Assembly: GCA_012522875.1 (NCBI GenBank)
Contig: JAAYJP010000143.1
Location: forward strand, 1 to 18,134
Reading direction: 5' to 3'
Length of the DNA stretch: 18,134 nucleotides
Origin: Clostridiales bacterium
Lineage (GTDB): Bacteria; Bacillota; Clostridia; Christensenellales; Aristaeellaceae
The notes below the pieces were generated by a model, which had not been told where the DNA came from, ran no database searches, and saw only the letters and a program-made list of their open reading frames with translations. Positions within the stretch are counted from its first letter, which is position 1. Each line of letters starts with the position of its first letter. The translations under genes and the position numbers were made by a program. Shown one piece after another: positions 12,828-18,134 of this stretch.

Positions 12828-14069
12828 ATGGCCAACAAGAAACAGGATAGGAAGAAACAGGAAAAGCGACAGGCCCCGGGGACTGAACGCCAGCGGGGCA
12901 TCGCCAAGCTGCTGGGCTATGGTGTTGTCCTTTTGCTTCTGGCGATCATCGTCGCGACCATCGCCTCCCAGTTTTTCGATACACCGTTGTTGGCAGCTCC
13001 CCGCCGTTTTGTAGCCCGGGTCATTACTCCGGTTCAAAATGTGTTTTCAGGCGGTACTGACGCCGTGGTTGGCTACTTGAGGACATTGAAGCGCCGAAGC
13101 AATCTGGAAGCTGAATACCAGGCTCTGCTGGACCAGGTTGACGATTTGAAAGACCAGGCCATGCAGGCCGGCGAACTGCAGCGCCAGCTGATGGCCATGG
13201 GTGACTTAAATGACGAACTCACCCGTAATGCCAGCCTGGACGGCGTCAAGGCCAGCGTTATAGGGAGAGACACCAGCAACTATACCTACACCCTCACCAT
13301 CGATGTGGGCAGCCGGGACGGGATTGAAGAGAATATGGCCGTTTGCATCCGGGGAGCCCTTGTGGGCATCACCTATGATGTGACGGAGGACCGCAGCCTG
13401 GTCAAGGGCATCATCGATCGCAGCTGTGAAGTGGCAGGGCTGATAGAATCAAACCGGGACCAGGGAACGGTGTCTGGTACCCTTTCCATTGATGGGAAAA
13501 ACAATTGCCGCATGTACTACCTTACCTATACCACGCTTCCCCGCCCGGGGGACATGGTGGTGACCAGCGGCATTGGCTTGCAGCTTCCCAAAGGCATCCC
13601 CATTGGAACGGTGCGGGAGAGCACGAGGGGACTGGAAGACAACAAGCAGTTCATCGTCATTGAACCGATCGCGGATTTTGATCACATTGAGTATGTTATT
13701 GTCTACCGGTACCGCCCCAACTATACCCAACAGGAAGCCAGACCGCGGGTAGAGTCCGGCTTTATCCCCCTGCCATCCATCCAACCGGTGCCCACCTTCA
13801 TTGGCCAGCCGGCACCGGCCACAAGCCCTGGCGCCAGTGAATCCCAAATGGTTGAAGCGAGCGAAACGCCCGCTCCGAGCCCTACCCCTGCACCGGAGCC
13901 TGAAGACACACCGGCGCCAACGCCCGCAGCTCCTGACGACTTTATCTATAACGCCCCAGCGCTGGCGGATGTGACACCCACGCCTGATCTTTTCCCGGAA
14001 TATTCGCCCACCCCGATGCCAACGCCTACATTCTCGCCTCAGGACATGACGGTGGAGGAAGACCCGTGA
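12828..14069 (+). CDS. mreC: MreC, cell-shape protein with Pro/Thr-rich C-terminal tail
   Basis: A bitopic membrane protein that links MreB and MreD to the wall synthase. Layout: basic cytosolic N-terminus (1-26, many K/R/Q), one membrane segment (about 28-48, LLGYGVVLLLLAIIVATIA), an extracytoplasmic coiled coil (about 82-125, LEAEYQALLDQVDDLKDQ) and the paired beta domains (about 130-300) with DVGSRDGI, VTSGIGLQLPKGIPIGTV and EPIADFDHIEYVIV. From about residue 306 to 413 there is a low-complexity tail rich in Pro, Thr, Ser, Ala and acidic residues, with PAPSPTPAPEP and SPTPMPTPT runs. This makes the protein 413 residues against about 270-320 usually. Start ATG 12828, 12 nt after mreB with GGGGAA upstream. 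Its stop overlaps the GTG of mreD as GTGA. Confidence 0.93.
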   Translation: MANKKQDRKKQEKRQAPGTERQRGIAKLLGYGVVLLLLAIIVATIASQFFDTPLLAAPRRFVARVITPVQNVFSGGTDAVVGYLRTLKRRSNLEAEYQALLDQVDDLKDQAMQAGELQRQLMAMGDLNDELTRNASLDGVKASVIGRDTSNYTYTLTIDVGSRDGIEENMAVCIRGALVGITYDVTEDRSLVKGIIDRSCEVAGLIESNRDQGTVSGTLSIDGKNNCRMYYLTYTTLPRPGDMVVTSGIGLQLPKGIPIGTVRESTRGLEDNKQFIVIEPIADFDHIEYVIVYRYRPNYTQQEARPRVESGFIPLPSIQPVPTFIGQPAPATSPGASESQMVEASETPAPSPTPAPEPEDTPAPTPAAPDDFIYNAPALADVTPTPDLFPEYSPTPMPTPTFSPQDMTVEEDP

Positions 14070-14944
14070 CCCTGGCAAGGCTCGCCCGTGGAAACAGTGT
14101 GATCTCAGCAGGCCTCAAGCTGCTGAAAGTGTTGGCGTTCCTGCTGTTGTTTTATCTTCTGCAGGCCTCTGTAGTGCCACATTTGAAGGTTCTTGGCGTT
14201 ATGCCAAACCTCCTGATGGTGGCTATCGCCATTATCACCGTGTCATTCGGCAAGCAGTACGCGTTTATCGCTGGAGCCATCATGGGGATTATCCTGGAGG
14301 CTATGGCGGTGTCTATCCCACTGTTTTATGTCATCATATACCCGGTGCTTTCTCTTTTATGCGCTCAGGTGTTCGCGGATATGTCTGATGTCAAGCGGGA
14401 AATGCGCCGCATCCGGGAGGCCCAGCGCCAGAGCGAGGCGGCAGCGGAGATACAAACCCCCTATACCCGCCGGAAAATCAGGCTGTCCTTCCGCCGCAAT
14501 TCCTCCCAGGACATGGAGCCCCACCTGCGCATCCTGCTGAATGCCTTGATGCTGGGCGCACTATACGAGGGTATTATGCTGATTTATGTTGCCCTTGGTG
14601 GCGTGACCGTCAGTTTCGCCCACTTAAGCCGAGTATTCGTGGCCGTTTTGTACACCGGGGCCGCCAGCGCCCTCATGTTCCCGGCGCGGGCATTCCTGGG
14701 AATGTACAGACGGCGAAGCTTCCGCGCAAATAAGTCGGAAGAGCAGCTGGGAATCAACACAGACGCCGAACTTTTGCGACAGTTGGCCATTGTACCGGAC
14801 GACGCGCCTCAGGAGAAGACAACACGCATGAAGTCGGTTTTCAAATGGCGTGTGGAGAAGAAGCCTCTCCGGGAAGAGGAGCCCACTGAAAGCCTGGACC
14901 GTGTGCCCCGGGTTGACGAAGCCGTAAAGGAGGCTGAGAAATGA
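14066..14944 (+). CDS. mreD: MreD, enlarged integral membrane cell-shape protein
   Basis: MreD is the polytopic partner of MreC. About six membrane segments can be seen (near 22-42, 47-65, 68-85, 87-107, 155-178 and 185-207), with family-like text such as LLFYLLQASVVPHL, MPNLLMVAIAII and GAIMGIILE. At 292 residues it is far longer than the usual 160-175. The excess is a basic loop between the fourth and fifth segments (about 108-152, VKREMRRIREAQRQ) and a charged C-terminal tail of about 80 residues (about 212-292, many K, R, E). The positive charge places both inside the cell. The start is GTG 14066, overlapping the mreC stop, with GGTGGAGG at 14051-14058. The tail's last codons hold the AAAGGAGG of the next gene, whose ATG overlaps this stop as ATGA. 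Confidence 0.87.
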   Translation: MTLARLARGNSVISAGLKLLKVLAFLLLFYLLQASVVPHLKVLGVMPNLLMVAIAIITVSFGKQYAFIAGAIMGIILEAMAVSIPLFYVIIYPVLSLLCAQVFADMSDVKREMRRIREAQRQSEAAAEIQTPYTRRKIRLSFRRNSSQDMEPHLRILLNALMLGALYEGIMLIYVALGGVTVSFAHLSRVFVAVLYTGAASALMFPARAFLGMYRRRSFRANKSEEQLGINTDAELLRQLAIVPDDAPQEKTTRMKSVFKWRVEKKPLREEEPTESLDRVPRVDEAVKEAEK

Positions 14945-17457
14945 AACTTGATAAACGCCTTGCCAGGCGTTATGCCATTTTTGCTCTGGTAGCAATGCTG
15001 GCGTTTTCCACGCTGATGGTGAGCCTTTACAGCTTGCAGATTGTCAATGCCGACCAGTATCAAAGCGCCACAGACAATAAACGGGTGAAGACCCTTCGGG
15101 TCACCGGCAAGCGCGGGATGATTACCGATGCCGACTCGGTTGTACTAGCCCGCAGCGATGACATTTACAATGTCACCTTTTACATGACAAGCAGCGAGAA
15201 CACTGAGGCTCACTACGCGAAGTTCACCCCATCCATCCTTGAGGCCAGGCGAATCATCCAGCAGTATGGCGGAGAGATTATCAATAAGTTCGTTATTGTC
15301 CGGGATGAGGACACCTCGGAATGGGTATTCGACTTTGGCAAGGGAATTTCCGATAAAGCCTGGGCAATACGCGAAAGCCAATGGCGGGGCAATCACTATC
15401 TGTCCAATGCCAGGTATCCAACGGCGGAGGACTGCTACAACCGCCTGTTCACGATGTACCAGTTGGATAAGCATGCTGTTGATGAAGAGACGGCGCTTCA
15501 GGTCATGGCGGTATACTCGGATATGAAGATGAATATCTTCAACTCCACCCCGGTTGTGATTGCCCAGGATGTTCCATACACGGCGGTGAGCGAGATTACC
15601 GGACGCAGTATGGCGCTGGCCGGCATGGACATTGAAGTGGGGGAAAAGCGTGTTTATCCCCTGAGCACAATGGCTTCGCAGGTGATTGGCTATGTGGGCG
15701 CTATCAGCGAAGCGGACAACTACCAGACAGACTTGAAGCCCATGGGCTACGCGCTCAATGACACCATCGGAAAAGACGGTGTGGAGCGCTCAATGGAAAA
15801 CTGGCTGACACCCAACATCGCCAGCCGCACCGGCAGCCGGGTGATGGAGCGGGACAACCAGGGCCGCCTGACCCGCCAAATCAGTGTAACCCCGCCAACT
15901 GACGGCAACAATGTCAAATTGACACTCATCGCCAGTTACCAGCAGCAGGCGGAACGCGCCATCGCTGCAAATGTGGCCTACACCCGAGGGGTGCAGGAGG
16001 CGGAGATGTTCCGCGACCGCTGGCGGGAAACCAATAAGCAAAAACTGGAGCAGCGTGACTTTAACGAGTACAAGCTGAAGCTCGCCTCCACCGGCACCAT
16101 GGTGGTTCTGGATGTGAATACCGGGCGTGTTTTAGCCATGGCCCAGCATCCCACCTATGACCTGAACGCCATGGTGGCAGGCGGAAAAGAAGTGGCGGAA
16201 ATTCTGCTGGACGAACGCAGCCCGTTGAGGAACTATGCTATCCAGCAGAAAGCGGAGCCCGGTTCCATCTTTAAAATGGTGACTGGCCTTGCGGCGCTGA
16301 CCAACAACCGCCTGACCGTGGAAGACAGGATCTCCGATGAGGGACCGTACACACGCTATACCAACAAGGTGGAGGACGCGCCCCAGTGCTGGATAGGCAA
16401 AGGACAACGCAGCCAGCATGCCAACCTGACAATCGTGGACGGGCTGCAGAAATCCTGTAACTACTTCTTCTACACCATCACTGGGTATCTTTACGGTGAC
16501 ACGGGAAGCAACCTGCTCTACCAGTATTCTGCAAAAATGGGGCTGACCACCCGGACCGGAGTACAGCTGCCGGGTGAGGCCAGAAGTGTGGTAGGCAATC
16601 AGACATCGCTGTATGACCCCACCGTTTCCCTGGGCGAACAGGAAACCTCCCAGCCCATTCTGGTGGCCGCTTCCATCAAGAAGCATTTGAAGAACATTGG
16701 CTCAAGTTACGGGGTCACCTATGACGAGGTAAGGCTTGACGCCTGTATCAAACAGCTGATGGATATGGCCGTTGCCACGCCCTCAGACCAATGGGCGGAC
16801 GCCATGAGGCCCATTCTCATGGCGGAGCTCAACATGAGCAGGGATATGGTCTGGAAACAGGCCGTTATTGGGGACATCTGGGTTTACCTGAATGACATTA
16901 AATGGGGCGGCAGCCTGGAGGTTCAGATGGGCATCGGCCAGTCCATCACCCTTCTGACGCCCGTAGCGGTCTCCCGCTATGTGGCCAGCCTTGGGAATGG
17001 CGGCGTTGTGTACAATCTGTCAATTATCGATTCAATCATTTCACCGGAAGGTGAGATTCTCAATCAATACCAACCCAGCATTTTTGGCCACCTTGATGGA
17101 TCAGAGCAGTATCTGCCCTATATCAGGGAAGGGATGAAGGGCGTGGTGGACGATCAGGGTACGGCCAAGCGCTATTTCAGCAACTGGGAATACACGGATG
17201 AACTCTGGGCCAAGACCGGCACCTCCCAGGTGACCGTCGGCGGCATCAAGCTTGATCTCGAGAACAACGGATGGTTTGTTGCCCTCACCCCTTTCTCGAC
17301 CCCCGCGGAAATTGCTGTGGTGGTACTCATCCCCAACGGCAAGTCCGGTGCTGAAGCGACACGCGCCGCCAGGGACTTCATTGAGTGGTGGATGAAGGAT
17401 AAGAGCAAATTCACCGGAGATATGCCGGTGGTTCCCGGCAACCAGCTGATGCCCTGA
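14941..17457 (+). CDS. mrdA: Class B penicillin-binding protein, PBP2/MrdA type
   Basis: A peptidoglycan transpeptidase of the elongation machinery, anchored by one N-terminal segment (about 11-31, YAIFALVAMLAFSTLMVSLY) with the rest outside. The dimerisation domain begins at KRGMITDADSVVLA and includes GYVGAIS and DTIGKDGVERSMENWL. The penicillin-binding domain has the acyl-serine motif S442-I-F-K445 in EPGSIFK, S505-C-N507, and K758-T-G760 in AKTGTSQ, so it should be active and beta-lactam reactive. The 838 residues exceed a typical 600-700. Extra lengths are an acidic region near 80-180 and an unusual stretch of about 80 residues (about 577-660) between LGEQETSQP and GIGQS. The start is ATG 14941, with AAAGGAGG at 14926-14933 and a 4-nt overlap with mreD. 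A SpoVD-like role cannot be excluded, but the mre context favours elongation. Confidence 0.9.
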   Translation: MKLDKRLARRYAIFALVAMLAFSTLMVSLYSLQIVNADQYQSATDNKRVKTLRVTGKRGMITDADSVVLARSDDIYNVTFYMTSSENTEAHYAKFTPSILEARRIIQQYGGEIINKFVIVRDEDTSEWVFDFGKGISDKAWAIRESQWRGNHYLSNARYPTAEDCYNRLFTMYQLDKHAVDEETALQVMAVYSDMKMNIFNSTPVVIAQDVPYTAVSEITGRSMALAGMDIEVGEKRVYPLSTMASQVIGYVGAISEADNYQTDLKPMGYALNDTIGKDGVERSMENWLTPNIASRTGSRVMERDNQGRLTRQISVTPPTDGNNVKLTLIASYQQQAERAIAANVAYTRGVQEAEMFRDRWRETNKQKLEQRDFNEYKLKLASTGTMVVLDVNTGRVLAMAQHPTYDLNAMVAGGKEVAEILLDERSPLRNYAIQQKAEPGSIFKMVTGLAALTNNRLTVEDRISDEGPYTRYTNKVEDAPQCWIGKGQRSQHANLTIVDGLQKSCNYFFYTITGYLYGDTGSNLLYQYSAKMGLTTRTGVQLPGEARSVVGNQTSLYDPTVSLGEQETSQPILVAASIKKHLKNIGSSYGVTYDEVRLDACIKQLMDMAVATPSDQWADAMRPILMAELNMSRDMVWKQAVIGDIWVYLNDIKWGGSLEVQMGIGQSITLLTPVAVSRYVASLGNGGVVYNLSIIDSIISPEGEILNQYQPSIFGHLDGSEQYLPYIREGMKGVVDDQGTAKRYFSNWEYTDELWAKTGTSQVTVGGIKLDLENNGWFVALTPFSTPAEIAVVVLIPNGKSGAEATRAARDFIEWWMKDKSKFTGDMPVVPGNQLMP

Positions 17458-17467
17458 GGGAAAGCGT

Positions 17468-18134
17468 ATGGGAAAGGTGATTCTGATTGTCTCTGGAAAA
17501 GGCGGGGTGGGAAAGTCCACGCTGGCGGCGGCCCTTGCTGTCACGGCAGCGAAAAAAAACCGGCGTACGGTGCTTCTGGACGCAGACATTGGGCTAAGAA
17601 GCCTGGATCTGATTCTGGGGCTGCAAAACCAGGTGCTCTTTGATCTGGCCGACTGCGTGAATCATCGCTGCAGCCTGGAGAAAGCCATGGTGCCTCATCC
17701 GGAATACCCCCATCTAAAATTGATCGTGGGCGGGCAGATGGCCCGGCCAAAGGATTTTCAGCCAAGGGACTTGAAAAAGTTGGTGCGCACGCTGTCCCTG
17801 GGACAGGATACCGTCCTTATCGATGCGGCGGCTGGCCTGGGACGCGGGGTGAAAAGCTTTGCTGGCCTGGCGGATGAATATGTGGTTGTATCCACTCCCG
17901 ATGCGGTGAGCCTAAGGTCAGCAGAACGGGCCGCCCAGTTGCTGATGGAAGCCCGCTGCAATCCATGGATTCTAATCAACCGGGTGCGGCGCCACTTGCT
18001 CCCCTCCGGGGAGATAGCCGATCCGCAGACTCTGGCGCTGGGACTTGACCTGCCCTTGCTGGGCGTTATTCCGGAAGAGGCCGGTATATACACCGGTATG
18101 CTGAAAGGCACAACCGCGGCGGAGATAGAGGGGG
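17468..18134 (+). CDS. minD: MinD-family ATPase, 3' end cut off by the window
   Basis: MinD is a membrane-bound ATPase that recruits MinC to block FtsZ assembly away from midcell. The 222 codons seen carry the deviant Walker A GKGGVGKST with signature K11 and K16, then LLDADIGLRSLDLILGLQN (about 37-55), VLIDAAAGLGRGVKSF (MinD normally has IDSPAG), VVVSTPDAVSLRSAERAAQLL and LINRVR, and a MinD-like LGVIPEE near 206-212. The order matches MinD rather than ParA or FlhG, though the motifs have drifted somewhat. Start ATG 17468, 10 nt after the PBP2 stop, with GAGGGAAA upstream. No minC precedes it, unlike in many Bacillota, where minC lies between the shape genes and minD. The C-terminal amphipathic membrane helix that would settle the call lies beyond 18134. 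Confidence 0.82.
   Translation, partial: MGKVILIVSGKGGVGKSTLAAALAVTAAKKNRRTVLLDADIGLRSLDLILGLQNQVLFDLADCVNHRCSLEKAMVPHPEYPHLKLIVGGQMARPKDFQPRDLKKLVRTLSLGQDTVLIDAAAGLGRGVKSFAGLADEYVVVSTPDAVSLRSAERAAQLLMEARCNPWILINRVRRHLLPSGEIADPQTLALGLDLPLLGVIPEEAGIYTGMLKGTTAAEIEG

Overview
The window looks like a piece of chromosome from a Bacillota member of the Clostridia type, with fairly high GC for that group (mid-50s percent by eye). The reasons are the ctsR-mcsA-mcsB-clpC operon order, the CtsR heptad operator in front of it, strong AGGAGG ribosome binding sites, and a maf-mreB-mreC-mreD-PBP2-minD cell-shape cluster of Bacillus/Clostridium type. A more exact placement (for example Christensenellales) is only a guess. 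No RNA genes, insertion sequences, CRISPR arrays or prophage genes were seen. The window is densely coding, and no gene-free stretch exceeds about 215 bases.

Layout. (1) 15-860: spermidine synthase speE, ending at a hairpin at 872-911 that probably serves both strands. (2) 933-2782, minus strand: a translationally coupled pair, a membrane-anchored zinc-ribbon protein followed by a TPM-domain protein with a Gly-rich tail. (3) 2921-7438: CtsR operator, ctsR, mcsA, mcsB, clpC and an intrinsic terminator, i.e. a stress-controlled protein quality-control operon. (4) 7447-8100: an SRAP (YedK/HMCES-like) gene. (5) 8261-11061: a good sigma-A promoter, metG, then tatD overlapping it by 4 nt. (6) 11146-18134: maf, mreB, mreC, mreD, a class B PBP2 and a MinD-family ATPase that runs off the end. 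Their tight spacing, with several 4-nt overlaps, suggests one long cell-elongation/division operon.

How the genes work together. In Bacillus, CtsR represses clpC and its own operon. McsB phosphorylates arginines on aggregated proteins and on CtsR, McsA activates McsB, and ClpC(P) recognises phosphoarginine through its N-domain. In this window CtsR, McsA and the ClpC ATPase modules look intact. McsB, however, keeps the guanidino-kinase fold while lacking essentially every catalytic and ATP-binding signature residue I can place, and it appears to start at an ATT codon. In the same operon the ClpC N-domain has kept one of the two phosphoarginine-pocket glutamates and replaced the other with leucine. 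This is the most interesting feature of the window: a quality-control operon that may have dropped arginine phosphorylation and kept McsB as a pseudokinase adaptor.

The shape cluster is also unusual. MreB has lysine where the family has a catalytic glutamate, MreC carries a Pro/Thr-rich tail of about 100 residues, MreD has an enlarged loop and a charged tail, PBP2 has an insertion in its transpeptidase domain, and minD follows PBP2 with no minC between them.
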